The position numbers and the translations under genes were made by a program. Under the pieces are notes generated by a model, which had not been told where the DNA came from, did not search any database, and worked only from the letters and a program-made list of their open reading frames with translations. Below are positions 1-9,374 of a stretch of 64,000 nt of DNA, piece after piece (the first letter of the stretch is position 1; each line of letters starts with the position of its first letter). Origin of the DNA: Flavobacterium noncentrifugens (lineage in GTDB: Bacteria > Bacteroidota > Bacteroidia > Flavobacteriales > Flavobacteriaceae). Location: NCBI RefSeq assembly GCF_900100375.1, contig NZ_FNEZ01000001.1, positions 486,304-550,303 of the forward strand. The letters are read 5' to 3'.

Positions 1-593
1 AAACCGATTTGAACCTCGAATACAAAAACAGTCATTTCGAGTTTTTCGTCAACGGATTTTACAACCACATCAACAATTACATTTACACCACGCCTACCGG
101 TTTGGTTTTAGAGGAAAATGATGTGTTTCATTATGTTCAGGATGATGCGCAATTATTTGGCGGCGAGGCCGGAATTCATTATCATCCGCATCCGCTGGAC
201 TGGCTGCATCTCGAAACCAGTTTTGAAACGGTTACCGGAAAAAAGCAAAGTGGTGAGTATTTGCCGTTAATTCCTGCGAACAATTGGAACAATACAATTC
301 GAACCGAATTCAATATCAAAAACTGGCTTTCACAAGGTTATGCAAGGCTGAATTTCTCAAGTACTTTTGCGCAGGAAAACGTCAGCGGATTTGAAACAAA
401 ATCTCTAGGCTACACTTTGGTAAATGCCGGAATTGGCGGAAAAATCAAGATCAGCAAATCGGTTTTTGAAGTCGGCCTCAACGGAAACAATTTGTTCGAC
501 AAACGGTACATCGCACACTTGTCAAGGCTTAAAACCGACGGAATTCCAAATATTGGAAGAAATGTTGTTTTGGGTATAAATTTTAATATTTAG
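1..593 (+). CDS. TonB-dependent receptor, C-terminal part (truncated by window edge)
   Basis: The reading frame is open from the first bases of the window, so the start lies upstream and only about the last 195 residues are visible. The sequence alternates short aromatic-rich strands (for example FEFFVNGFYNHINNYIY) with turns. It ends in NNLFDKRYIAHLSR...GRNVVLGINFNI, the typical last strands of a TonB-dependent receptor barrel with a terminal hydrophobic residue. Such proteins import siderophores, vitamins or glycans across the outer membrane. The substrate cannot be told from this fragment because the plug and TonB box are missing. A strong hairpin terminator follows the stop. Confidence 0.85.
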   Translation, partial: TDLNLEYKNSHFEFFVNGFYNHINNYIYTTPTGLVLEENDVFHYVQDDAQLFGGEAGIHYHPHPLDWLHLETSFETVTGKKQSGEYLPLIPANNWNNTIRTEFNIKNWLSQGYARLNFSSTFAQENVSGFETKSLGYTLVNAGIGGKIKISKSVFEVGLNGNNLFDKRYIAHLSRLKTDGIPNIGRNVVLGINFNI

Positions 594-614
594 TTGCAAA
601 GTATCAGAATCTAA

Positions 615-655
615 ATAAAAAGCCCGGCATTGATTTGTCGGGCATTTTTATTTTT
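615..655. terminator. Bidirectional rho-independent terminator
   Basis: An 8-bp stem GCCCGGCA / TGTCGGGC (one G-U pair) at 622-629 and 636-643 with a 6-nt loop is flanked by A-rich sequence before it and a T-run after it. It can stop transcription from the receptor gene on the plus strand and from the AIM24-like gene on the minus strand. Confidence 0.85.
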
Positions 656-718
656 TTAAGGCATGTTAAGAAACTAGTAACTTAGCTACTTTCCTACTTT
701 TCAACTCTGCAACTTCTC

Positions 719-1519
719 CTAAAACCGGTTATCGCCATCGAGCAAATTCCCCAATCCGCCGAGCAAGCTGCCTTCTTCGCGGCTGCTTCCGCCCGATCTT
801 GGTGCAGAGGCAATAATCCTGTCGGCCAATCTGCTGAAAGGCAACGATTGTACATAAACCGTTCCCGGACCACGCAGGGTGGCAAAGAACAAGCCTTCGC
901 CTCCGAAAATCGAGTTTTTGATGCCGCCCACAAATTCGATGTCGTAGTCGATATCCTGTGTGAAACCAACGATGCAGCCGGTATCGACTTTTAAAATTTG
1001 CCCGGATTGCAATTCTTTTTTGGCCAGTGTGCCGCCTGAATGCACGAACGCCATGCCGTCGCCTTCGAGTTTCTGCATGATGAAACCTTCGCCTCCGAAC
1101 AATCCACGCCCGAGTTTTTTGGAGAATTCAATTCCGACTGAAACGCCTTTGGCAGCACATAAAAATGCATCTTTCTGGCAGATGAATTTTCCGTTGAATA
1201 GCGTCAGGTCTATTGGAAGGATTTTTCCGGGATAAGGCGATGCAAAACTCACGTGGCTTTTTCCGGAATTCTGGTTTTGATAGGCCGTCATGAACAAACT
1301 CTCTCCGGTTAACGCGCGTTTTCCGGCCGATAGCAATTTGCCGAAAAGGCCGTTTTGCTGTTCGGATCCATCGCCGAAAATGGTCTGCATCTGGATGCCG
1401 TTGTCCATCATCATAAAACTTCCCGGCTCGGCAACGACAATCTCCTGCGGGTCGAGTTCGATCTCGACATACTGCATTTCTTCACCGTAAATTTTGTAAT
1501 CTATTTCGTGTGCTCTCAT
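719..1519 (-). CDS. TIGR00266 / AIM24 family protein
   Basis: The protein has 266 residues, starts with ATG and has no signal peptide. It is built from repeated glycine-rich beta segments, including [20 protein letters not shown] and [19 protein letters not shown], which mark the AIM24/TIGR00266 double-psi-like beta-barrel family. The C-terminal 30 residues are Gly/Ser-rich ([17 protein letters not shown]) and look flexible. Bacterial members are common but their biochemical role is unknown; the name comes from a yeast protein linked to mitochondrial morphology. It appears to be a single-gene unit, with the upstream terminator shared with the receptor gene. Confidence 0.85.
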   Translation of the reverse strand: MRAHEIDYKIYGEEMQYVEIELDPQEIVVAEPGSFMMMDNGIQMQTIFGDGSEQQNGLFGKLLSAGKRALTGESLFMTAYQNQNSGKSHVSFASPYPGKILPIDLTLFNGKFICQKDAFLCAAKGVSVGIEFSKKLGRGLFGGEGFIMQKLEGDGMAFVHSGGTLAKKELQSGQILKVDTGCIVGFTQDIDYDIEFVGGIKNSIFGGEGLFFATLRGPGTVYVQSLPFSRLADRIIASAPRSGGSSREEGSLLGGLGNLLDGDNRF

Positions 1520-1702
1520 GATCTTGGTTTTTGATTATGCAAATTAGTCAATGTTTTTTTCGGTTGTTACACCCATCCGAAAAAAATTAATTGCAGAATC
1601 CTCAAAAATTATCATTGTCAGAAAATTTATACAATTGAACAACAATACTTTAAAAAATTAATTATATTTTTACGTTATTGATAACCCTTAAAACTTTCCT
1701 TT

Positions 1703-2077
1703 ATGAATTCGAAATTTACCATGATCGTTAGAATATTGCTGGGAATTCTTCTTGTTGTATTTGGCAGTAATAAATTTTTGCATTTTATTCCGATGGAAAC
1801 CCCAACAGGAACTGCAGGAGAATTTATGAATTCATTGGGCGCTACAGGTTATATTTTTCCTATCGTCGGCGTTTTGGAAGTTTTTATCGGACTGATGCTG
1901 TTGTTAAAAAAATGGGTGCCTTTCGTGATCATTTTGCTGGCTCCGATTTCTATAAACATCCTGCTTTTCCATTTATTTTTAGACATTCCGGGCGTAAGCG
2001 TGGCTTTGCTTGTAGCCATCTTTAATGGAATCCTGATTTACAAACACTGGAAATTATACCGTCCGCTTTTCAGCTGA
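1703..2077 (+). CDS. DoxX-like small integral membrane protein
   Basis: This 124-residue, very hydrophobic protein has four predicted membrane spans, near residues 7-25, 46-67, 71-93 and 95-115. The pattern LLGILLVVFGSNKFLHFIP followed by a GYIFPIVGVLEVFIGLMLL segment resembles the DoxX/DoxD family. The molecular function of most DoxX-like proteins is not established, though some take part in sulfur or redox-stress responses. Its TGA stop abuts the stop of the convergent LpxR-like gene with no base between them. No strict TAnnTTTG promoter is visible upstream. Confidence 0.75.
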   Translation: MNSKFTMIVRILLGILLVVFGSNKFLHFIPMETPTGTAGEFMNSLGATGYIFPIVGVLEVFIGLMLLLKKWVPFVIILLAPISINILLFHLFLDIPGVSVALLVAIFNGILIYKHWKLYRPLFS

Positions 2078-3025
2078 TTACAGCAAATGCGATACACCGA
2101 TTGATCCGTAATAATAACTGGTAATGACATTGTTGTAGAGCTCTTTTCCACGGAAAACGAATGCATACGACAAGTTCCAGTTGTTTTTCCTGTATTTGAT
2201 TCCCGATTCAAAATTAAACCGCCATGGAATGATTTTAAAAGTCACCGGACTTTCGGCATCGGAGATTCCGCCTTGTATCGTGGCGTCGTAAACCTGGTAA
2301 TTTATATTTGGTGAAATGTAGAGGTAAAACTCCCGCACTTCTTTGTCTTTGCTTTTACCTGAAGCAAGCGACGCATAATGCAGATTCGAATCGTAAATGG
2401 GAAGCAATTTCCTGAAACCAATCCGCGCCATCAATCCGGCAGACACTTCTGTCCAGATCGTGCCCAATTTGGCATCAGCCTGAAGGCTCAGATCGGCAAA
2501 ATCCTTAAATTCTTCATCTTTGATTTTATGAGAATAAAAAGCTTCTGCCTGAATTCCGTAAGCATCTTTGATCTGGTATTGCCAGCCTTCCACTTTTGGA
2601 TAACTGAATGTTTTATGGATGAATTTCTGAACGCCCTGCGCCTGCGACGACGGCCCGAGAATTCCGAGCTGGCCGGTTAACTTGAGTACCGATTCATTCT
2701 GGTAAAAAATATTGACGCCTGATTCGAAGAAAAGATAGCCTGCAAATGGCCTGTCATTTACATAATAATCGGCGGCGCGAACGGTTTGCGGATTGTAAAT
2801 ATACTGCCCGATCCTAAAATCCTTGATGAGCTTATTAATTTTCGGGTTGTCATTTTCCGCAAGAAAACGGTAAAAAAGTTCCATGCCGCTGGTGTAATAC
2901 CGGTCATGAACCGCAGAAGTAAACAAGTCATTATCGACTACAATTCCAACTTCTGCAGGTTTATTTTGGGCAAATCCAAAAGTAAAAGAAAATATACAAA
3001 TGCATCCGAAGATTCTCTTTTTCAT
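2078..3025 (-). CDS. LpxR-family lipid A 3'-O-deacylase-like outer membrane protein
   Basis: The protein has 315 residues with a cleavable signal peptide (MKKRIFGCICIFSFTFGFAQ). The mature N-terminus reads VGIVVDNDLFTSAVHDRYYTSGMEL, the family signature (DND.F...D..YT.G) that carries the calcium-binding and catalytic region in LpxR. Later strands alternate polar and aromatic residues, as in a beta-barrel, and the chain ends in GSIGVSHLL. Known family members remove the 3'-acyloxyacyl chain of lipid A in the outer membrane. It lies 4 nt downstream of mtgA, so the two are probably co-transcribed in an envelope unit. Confidence 0.8.
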   Translation of the reverse strand: MKKRIFGCICIFSFTFGFAQNKPAEVGIVVDNDLFTSAVHDRYYTSGMELFYRFLAENDNPKINKLIKDFRIGQYIYNPQTVRAADYYVNDRPFAGYLFFESGVNIFYQNESVLKLTGQLGILGPSSQAQGVQKFIHKTFSYPKVEGWQYQIKDAYGIQAEAFYSHKIKDEEFKDFADLSLQADAKLGTIWTEVSAGLMARIGFRKLLPIYDSNLHYASLASGKSKDKEVREFYLYISPNINYQVYDATIQGGISDAESPVTFKIIPWRFNFESGIKYRKNNWNLSYAFVFRGKELYNNVITSYYYGSIGVSHLL

Positions 3026-3029
3026 CGGA

Positions 3030-3710
3030 TCAATAATTTAATTTCCCGACATAGCCCATGTGCTTTACAATCCTGCTTTTGCGGTTTTCGATATAAACTG
3101 ATGAGCCCGAAGCTTTAAATTTCCTTGGGTTAGGAAGAATGGCCGCAATTCCCGCTGCTTCGCGTTTGGTCAGGTATTCCGCTTTTTTGTGGTACCAATA
3201 TTGGGAAGCGGCTTCGGCGCCGTAAACGCCATTACCCATTTCGATACTGTTCAGATAGACTTCCATGATGCGTTCTTTTCCCCAGAAAATTTCGATCAAT
3301 ACTGTGAAATAAACTTCAAGTCCTTTCCGGAGGTAGCTTCGGCCTTGCCACAGGAAAACATTTTTTGCCGTTTGCTGTGAAATGGTGCTTCCACCTTTGA
3401 TCTTCTTGCCTTTTTCGTTGTTTTTCATTGCCTTTTGGATGGCATCAAAGTCGAAACCGTGGTGCGTGAGGAAGTTGGCGTCTTCACTCGCGATGACTGC
3501 TTTCTGAAGGTTTGGAGAAATTTCTTCGAGTGACACCCAATCGTGACTGCACACCATTTCGCTACCATCAGCTTTATTTTCGAGTGCGCGCGTGGCCATC
3601 AACGGCGTGTACGGAACCGGGACAAACCGAAAAATAATTGCTGATAAAATAGACAATGCAAAAAACCACAACAGGGCTTTGAAGAAGAAACGGGAAATTT
3701 TTTTAAGCAT
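3030..3710 (-). CDS. mtgA: Monofunctional biosynthetic peptidoglycan transglycosylase
   Basis: This 226-residue protein has one N-terminal membrane anchor (about residues 10-30) followed by a single GT51 glycosyltransferase domain. The motifs AVIASEDANFLTHHGFD (catalytic Glu76) and GGSTISQQTAKNVFLW (about 107-121) are both intact. There is no transpeptidase domain and the length fits MtgA rather than a bifunctional penicillin-binding protein. It polymerises lipid II into glycan strands at the outer face of the inner membrane. It lies directly upstream of the LpxR-like gene. Confidence 0.92.
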   Translation of the reverse strand: MLKKISRFFFKALLWFFALSILSAIIFRFVPVPYTPLMATRALENKADGSEMVCSHDWVSLEEISPNLQKAVIASEDANFLTHHGFDFDAIQKAMKNNEKGKKIKGGSTISQQTAKNVFLWQGRSYLRKGLEVYFTVLIEIFWGKERIMEVYLNSIEMGNGVYGAEAASQYWYHKKAEYLTKREAAGIAAILPNPRKFKASGSSVYIENRKSRIVKHMGYVGKLNY

Positions 3711-3740
3711 AACTGCCGGAAATTTTGTGCCGTAAAGGTA

Positions 3741-4859
3741 TTATTTCTTTATCAAATCTGCTAATTCCTGCCCAACAAGACTTCCGATGGCAACGCCCAT
3801 TCCGCCAAGGCGCACGCCGCAATACACATGATCGGACAATTGCGCTACAATGGGATTTTTGGTTGCACCAATGCCCATGATTCCGCTCCAGCGGTGTTCA
3901 ATTTTAAAATCATAATCGGGCAGAATCACTTCTCTTAATAATTTTTCAAGCTGGTTTTGGATGATGGATGTTTGTCCCAATGCTGTGGTTGTTTCGCCTT
4001 CAAAATCTAAATTCCTACCGCCGCCAAATAAAATGCGGTCCCCGATATTCCTGAAATAGTAGTAGCCTCGATCCAAATGAAAAGTGCCTTTAATTTCAAG
4101 GCCGGGAATAGGTTCTGTAATCAAAACCTGGGCGCGTGCAGGAGTTACAGGCTGTGAAATTAATTTTTGAGCAAATCCGTTGGTCGCAAAAAGCAGTTTT
4201 TCTGTAGCGAACTGAAAATCGTCAAGCGCTACCTGAACGCCAATTCTTGTTTCCTGATAATCAGTGACTTCCTGCCGGTTTAAAATCAGGATATTTTCAG
4301 AAACCGCCTTTTTGAGTAAGGCCTGCATCATGTTTCCGGTATCGATCTGGCCTTCAAAAGGATTAAAAATCAAATTTTGGTTGATTTGCTGAAAACCGAA
4401 ACGGTTTTTTTCTGTCGAAAAAACGGGTGATTTAAATATCGGGAAAAGCAGGTCGTTGACGTATGATAATTTTGACAGGCTTTCCTGAAAAAGGCTTTCC
4501 TGATCTGTTAAAAAGAGCTCATATCCGCCAAAAGGTTTGAAATCTAACGCCTGATCTCCAAGATTTTTCCTAATAATCTGTAAGCCGCGCCACCTTTTTT
4601 CAATGATTTTAAGCACTTCATCTTCAGAATTTTTAGTTAAATCGTCAATGATTTCAGACAGGCTTCCGAAGCATGCAAAACCCGCATTTTTAGTACTCGC
4701 TCCCTGGGGTAAAAAACCTTTTTCCAGGATCAGGATTTTACTTTGCGGAAAATTTTCCCTAAGCCTCAATCCTGCGTGCAACCCGACAATTCCGCTACCA
4801 ACAATCGTATAATCGACATCGGTAAACCAATTTTTTATTTCCCACCAACTTAAGTCCAT
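3741..4859 (-). CDS. FAD-dependent oxidoreductase (DAO/glycine-oxidase-like)
   Basis: The chosen ATG gives 372 residues beginning MDLSWWEIKNWF; an ATG nine codons upstream is possible but adds sequence that looks non-homologous. A Rossmann FAD motif VDYTIVGSGIVGLHAGL starts near residue 15 and is followed by ILILEKGFLPQGASTKNAGF. The C-terminus carries the second flavin-contact block VYCGVRLGGMGVAIGSLVGQ. This architecture matches the D-amino-acid oxidase/sarcosine oxidase superfamily, in which a substrate amine is oxidised. The substrate is not evident. It is divergent from the metalloprotease gene and upstream of mtgA with a short gap. Confidence 0.8.
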   Translation of the reverse strand: MDLSWWEIKNWFTDVDYTIVGSGIVGLHAGLRLRENFPQSKILILEKGFLPQGASTKNAGFACFGSLSEIIDDLTKNSEDEVLKIIEKRWRGLQIIRKNLGDQALDFKPFGGYELFLTDQESLFQESLSKLSYVNDLLFPIFKSPVFSTEKNRFGFQQINQNLIFNPFEGQIDTGNMMQALLKKAVSENILILNRQEVTDYQETRIGVQVALDDFQFATEKLLFATNGFAQKLISQPVTPARAQVLITEPIPGLEIKGTFHLDRGYYYFRNIGDRILFGGGRNLDFEGETTTALGQTSIIQNQLEKLLREVILPDYDFKIEHRWSGIMGIGATKNPIVAQLSDHVYCGVRLGGMGVAIGSLVGQELADLIKK

Positions 4860-5014
4860 TGTCCAGAAATTTCTATAAAAATACACAATTTTAAATCAGT
4901 TCCAAGTCAAGGTTTTGTACAATTTATTAGGGATATTTCAATAATTTAAGTAAATATTCACACATATACAAATGTTAAATTATGTAGTTCATCGATATTT
5001 TTTGCACTTTGTCG

Positions 5015-5043
5015 TTGATTTTTAAAATTTAATTCTATATTTG
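5015..5043 (+). promoter_or_regulatory. Bacteroidetes-type promoter for the metalloprotease gene
   Basis: A perfect TAnnTTTG -7 element (TATATTTG, 5036-5043) lies 30 nt before the start codon of the secreted metalloprotease. A TTG at 5015-5017 is spaced 18 nt upstream, as in the consensus described for Flavobacterium sigma factors. Confidence 0.7.
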
Positions 5044-5073
5044 TCGCAAGATTAACTAAATACCATTCCCCAA

Positions 5074-8000
5074 ATGAAAAATAAGTTACTTACTATTGCC
5101 CTACTAGCAATATGTAGTTTTTCCTTTTCTCAAAACGGAAAAACACTATGGAAGAATGCATCGATGAAATCGGATGCAGTGGTTTTCGAGGACAAAATGA
5201 GGGTTTCAAACCCACGCGTCTTAGAACTAGATGTGACACTCTTGAAGCAAAAACTTGCAAACGCTCCTACTCGTTTCGCAAGTCAAAAAGCCGGAGTAAC
5301 TGTTTCATTCCCAACCGCAGAGGGAAATCAGGAAAATTTTACTGTTCAGGAATTTTCAAATATGGATCCGGCTTTAGCCGCCAGATATCCTGAAATCAAA
5401 TCTTATGTTGGGCGCAGCACAGAAAACCCTTCTGACATGGTTTATTTTAGCTTGTCTCCTTTAGGATTACAGTCAATGACGATCAGGGCTGGGCGTTCGG
5501 CAGAATTTATCGAACCTTACACAACTGATTTGACAACTTATACCGTTTACAAAAAATCGGAAACAGCTTCTAACCTGGATCATTTCGAGTGCAGCTTAGG
5601 CAACCGCACGGCTAGCGGTGGCACGCAAGATTATGGCGGAGCAGCTGCAAGGCCAAACGCCGATGATGGAAAACTCAGGAATTACAGGCTGGCCGTTTCG
5701 GTGACAGGCGAATATGCCGCCTATTTTGGCGGAACCAAAGCATTGGCCCTGGCCGCAGTAAACAATACGATAACCCGTGTGAATGCAATCTTCGAAAGGG
5801 ATTTTGGCGTACACATGAATCTTGTTGCCAATACAGATGCTACGATCTATACTGCCGCCGCAACCGATCCTTATTCAATTGCTTCAGTTGGCGCCATCAG
5901 TTCTAATGTTGGAACGCTTTTAGGCTGGAACCTGCAATTGCAGAATACCATGACATCGGTGATTGGAGACGGCAATTATGACATCGGTCACTTATTTGGA
6001 GCGACCGGCGGCGGCGGAAATGCAGGCTGTATTGCTTGTGTATGCAGGACACCAACGGCAGTACTTCCAATCGGAAAAGGCAGCGGATTTACTTCTCCTG
6101 CAAACGGAATTCCGAGAGGCGATACTTTTGACATTGATTATGTAGCGCATGAAATGGGCCACCAATTCGGCGCCAGCCATACTTTTACCTACAGCACGGA
6201 AGCCAGCATTTCTCAAATGGAGCCGGGAAGCGGATCTACCATTATGGGTTATGCAGGAATCACAGGCCCGAACGATATTCAGGCGCATAGTGACGCTTAT
6301 TTTCATGCGATCAGCATCCAGCAGGTGACTTATTATGTAAAATCTACGACTTGCCAGACTATGGTTGCAACCAATAATGCGACGCCAACAGCAAGTGCGG
6401 GAGCCGATTATACCATTCCGAAAGGAACGCCTTTCATGCTTACCGGAACCGGAACAGATACCAACAACGATGCACTAACGTATACTTGGGAAGAATTGGA
6501 CAGGGGAAATTCTACTTCTTCCAAACCATTGGCCACTGCATTGACCGGGCCATTGTTCCGATCTTTTGGACCAACAACCAACAAGACAAGATATTTTCCA
6601 AGACTGGAAACCATCAAAACCGGCGCTACTTCATGGACATGGGAAGCTTTGCCATCTGTAGCCCGTGTCATGAATTTCAGACTGACTGTTCGCGACAACC
6701 GCGCAGGCGGATCTGCAAATAATAGCGACGACATGGTTTTGACCATCAATGCTGTTGCGGGGCCATTTTCTGTAACCTCACAAAATTCAGCCGTAACTTA
6801 CCAGTCGGGAACCACACAAACCGTAACCTGGAATGTGGCCGGAACTACTGCAAATGGTGTGAACACTGCAAATGTTGACATCTTATTGTCAAAAGACGGC
6901 GGAAATACCTACCCGATTACTTTGGCTTCAGCCACTCCGAATGATGGTTCGCAACCAATTGTAATTCCAAATGAGCCAGGCACGCAAAACCGCATCATGG
7001 TAAAAGGAAGCGGCCATATTTTCTTTGACATTTCAAATGCCGATTTTACGATCACTACCGGTACCGTAGAAACTGTTGCCCCAACTGTTCCAACAGATTT
7101 AACTGCTTCGGGAACGACAACGACTTCTACTAATCTGGCCTGGACTGCTGCAACTGATAACGTAGCTGTAGCCGGATATGATGTATATCAGAACGGAACT
7201 TTAAAAACTACGGTTTCAGGCACAACTTTAGCCGTAACGGGATTGACTGCTGCAACTGCGAATAATTTTTACGTGAAAGCAAAAGATGCTGCAGGAAATG
7301 TTTCAAATCCGAGCAACACACTGACTGTTACAACACTTGCCGTGGCCTTGGATGCAACTGCACCAACTGCACCAACTGCTTTGGCAGCAGGAAGCACCAC
7401 CAAAATCAGCACGATTCTATCATGGAGCGCTTCGACAGACAATGTTGCGGTAACGTCCTATTACATTTATAAAAACGGGGTATTTCTGACTTCATCAACT
7501 ACAAGAGCTTTCAGCGTAACCGGATTGACTGCTGCAACAACTTACAGTTTCACGGTTAAGGCAATCGATGCGGCAGGGAATTTATCTGTTGCAAGCAATA
7601 CGGTATCGGTAACAACGCTTGCAAATGCAACCGGGGACACAACAATCCCAACTACGCCAACAAATTTAGCGGCTTCGGGAACCACGCAAACCTCAACGGT
7701 GCTGACCTGGACTTCTTCTACTGATAACATAGGTGTGGCTTCATACAGCGTGTTCCAAAACGGAACCAGCATTGCATCTGCAACGACAACAACTTTTACC
7801 GTCACTGGCCTGACCGCAAGTACGCCATATAGTTTTACCATTAAAGCAAAAGATGCTGCAGGAAATTTATCAATTGTCAGCAATACTGCAACCATTACAA
7901 CTTTAGCCGTAGGCGTTGATACAACGGCACCAACAGCACCAACAAATTTAGCAGCTTCAGCTATCACGCAAACCTCTGCAAAATTAACATGGACCGCTTC

Positions 8001-9261
8001 TACGGATAATGTTGGCGTGGCTACTTACAGTGTTTATAAAAACGGAACTTACATTACAGGAGTTACGTCTCCAACTTACACCGTTACTGGCTTAGTCGCA
8101 GGAACGACTTATGCATTTACTGTGAAAGGAAAGGATGCTGCACAGAATTTATCTGCTGTAAGCAACACGGTAAGCGTGACAACATTGGCAGGAGACACGA
8201 CAGCGCCAACTGCACCTACTAATTTAGTTGCCACAGCCATTACACAAACTTCGGTAAAACTAGACTGGACTGCATCTACAGATAATATTGGCGTTGCGAC
8301 TTACAGTGTGTATAAAAACGGAACCTACATTACCGGAGTAACCTCGCCTACTTATACTGTTACCGGATTAACAGCCGGAACGTCTTATGCTTTTACCGTT
8401 AAAGGAAAAGATGCTGCACAGAATTTGTCTGCAGTAAGCAATGTTGTAAATACAACTACACTTGCATCAGCTTCCTCAATCGCATCAGCCGTGAGAGCTG
8501 TCACTACGAATATCATACCTATGGAGCAACCAACGGCAACATCAATATATTGCACTGAATTGGGGAACAGCGCCATCGAAGAAAAAATTGGAAAAGTAGA
8601 ATTTGCTTCAATATGGAATGAATCAAAAGGAAATGTTGCTTATGAAGATTTTTCTTCAATTTCAACTGAGGTGCTCAGAGGTGCTAATTATTCGATCTCA
8701 ATTACGCCTTCATGGACATCAACGCCATACGATGAAGGTTATGCGGTATTCATTGACTATAATAACGACGGCGATTTTGATGATGCCGGTGAAAAAGTAC
8801 TTTCGAAAGCAGCTTCAACGGCTTCGCCACAAACTGCCACTTTTACCATTTCTTCAGCGGTTGTTCTTGGCCCGACAAAAATGCGCATCATAATGAAAAG
8901 GGACGGCATTCCAGAAACCGCCTGCGATACTTTTGAATACGGACAGGTTGAAGATTACACTGTCACCATAGTCTCTACTTTCAGAGGAATCGAAACAACA
9001 GCGACTGTTGTTCAAACGGAAACTGCTGCGGTTGAAAAACTTGATTTTAAATTGTATCCAAACCCGGTTTCAGGAAGCGAGCTTAATATTTCGAATGCAT
9101 CAAATGCTTCATTCAGGATCATCAACTTGCTTGGACAGGAAATTCAGAAAGGAACTGTTGAAAATGAAAGAATCCCGGTGGCGAACATCAGCGAAGGCAC
9201 TTATTTATTAGAAGTGACTTCAAATGGACAAACTGCCGTAAAACGCTTTATCAAAAAATAA
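5074..9261 (+). CDS. Secreted reprolysin-like (M12B) metallopeptidase with five FnIII domains, GEVED domain and T9SS sorting signal
   Basis: The product has 1395 residues. A signal peptide (MKKNKLLT-like start, cleavage near SFSQ) is followed by a propeptide and a zinc-protease domain. The zinc motif is HEMGHQFGASH at residues 359-369, with the Met-turn IMGYAG at 390-395. Next come an Ig-like stretch (about 435-660), five fibronectin III repeats (about 668-1130), a GEVED-type calcium/beta domain (about 1150-1310, with DYNNDGDFDDAGE) and a type A T9SS C-terminal domain (about 1322-1395, LYPNPVSG...GTYLLEVTSNGQTAVKRF). It should cross the outer membrane by the T9SS and digest extracellular protein. 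It is monocistronic, with its own promoter and terminator. Confidence 0.9.
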   Translation: MKNKLLTIALLAICSFSFSQNGKTLWKNASMKSDAVVFEDKMRVSNPRVLELDVTLLKQKLANAPTRFASQKAGVTVSFPTAEGNQENFTVQEFSNMDPALAARYPEIKSYVGRSTENPSDMVYFSLSPLGLQSMTIRAGRSAEFIEPYTTDLTTYTVYKKSETASNLDHFECSLGNRTASGGTQDYGGAAARPNADDGKLRNYRLAVSVTGEYAAYFGGTKALALAAVNNTITRVNAIFERDFGVHMNLVANTDATIYTAAATDPYSIASVGAISSNVGTLLGWNLQLQNTMTSVIGDGNYDIGHLFGATGGGGNAGCIACVCRTPTAVLPIGKGSGFTSPANGIPRGDTFDIDYVAHEMGHQFGASHTFTYSTEASISQMEPGSGSTIMGYAGITGPNDIQAHSDAYFHAISIQQVTYYVKSTTCQTMVATNNATPTASAGADYTIPKGTPFMLTGTGTDTNNDALTYTWEELDRGNSTSSKPLATALTGPLFRSFGPTTNKTRYFPRLETIKTGATSWTWEALPSVARVMNFRLTVRDNRAGGSANNSDDMVLTINAVAGPFSVTSQNSAVTYQSGTTQTVTWNVAGTTANGVNTANVDILLSKDGGNTYPITLASATPNDGSQPIVIPNEPGTQNRIMVKGSGHIFFDISNADFTITTGTVETVAPTVPTDLTASGTTTTSTNLAWTAATDNVAVAGYDVYQNGTLKTTVSGTTLAVTGLTAATANNFYVKAKDAAGNVSNPSNTLTVTTLAVALDATAPTAPTALAAGSTTKISTILSWSASTDNVAVTSYYIYKNGVFLTSSTTRAFSVTGLTAATTYSFTVKAIDAAGNLSVASNTVSVTTLANATGDTTIPTTPTNLAASGTTQTSTVLTWTSSTDNIGVASYSVFQNGTSIASATTTTFTVTGLTASTPYSFTIKAKDAAGNLSIVSNTATITTLAVGVDTTAPTAPTNLAASAITQTSAKLTWTASTDNVGVATYSVYKNGTYITGVTSPTYTVTGLVAGTTYAFTVKGKDAAQNLSAVSNTVSVTTLAGDTTAPTAPTNLVATAITQTSVKLDWTASTDNIGVATYSVYKNGTYITGVTSPTYTVTGLTAGTSYAFTVKGKDAAQNLSAVSNVVNTTTLASASSIASAVRAVTTNIIPMEQPTATSIYCTELGNSAIEEKIGKVEFASIWNESKGNVAYEDFSSISTEVLRGANYSISITPSWTSTPYDEGYAVFIDYNNDGDFDDAGEKVLSKAASTASPQTATFTISSAVVLGPTKMRIIMKRDGIPETACDTFEYGQVEDYTVTIVSTFRGIETTATVVQTETAAVEKLDFKLYPNPVSGSELNISNASNASFRIINLLGQEIQKGTVENERIPVANISEGTYLLEVTSNGQTAVKRFIKK
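7075..8466 (+). repeat. Five tandem FnIII-encoding repeats, about 276-285 bp each
   Basis: The repeat units start near codons 668, 760, 855, 949 and 1041. Each opens with a TAPTxPTxL-type linker and contains an SVYKNGTYITG-like strand. The last two units are nearly identical in protein but differ at many synonymous positions, so the duplication is not very recent or the repeats are under selection to keep their protein sequence. Confidence 0.85.
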
Positions 9262-9282
9262 TTTAATACCAAAACCATTTCT

Positions 9283-9313
9283 AAAAAGCTACCTCACACG
9301 GGTAGCTTTTTTA
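9283..9313 (+). terminator. Rho-independent terminator after the metalloprotease gene
   Basis: An 11-bp inverted repeat AAAAAGCTACC / GGTAGCTTTTT with a 7-nt loop ends in a T-run about 20 nt after the stop codon. Confidence 0.9.
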
Positions 9314-9374
9314 TTTTAAAAATGATTACTTTTAGGCCTTTCAAAAACTTTCTCTATCTGAAAATTATTCAAAA

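Noticed and set aside
7542..7967. Antisense open frame over the FnIII repeats
   Set aside because: It arises from the Thr/Ala-rich repeat sequence read backwards, with Val/Ala-rich low-complexity output.
7075..8466. Tandem repeats considered as a CRISPR array
   Set aside because: The units are about 280 bp, in frame and protein-coding, with no unique spacers or cas genes nearby.
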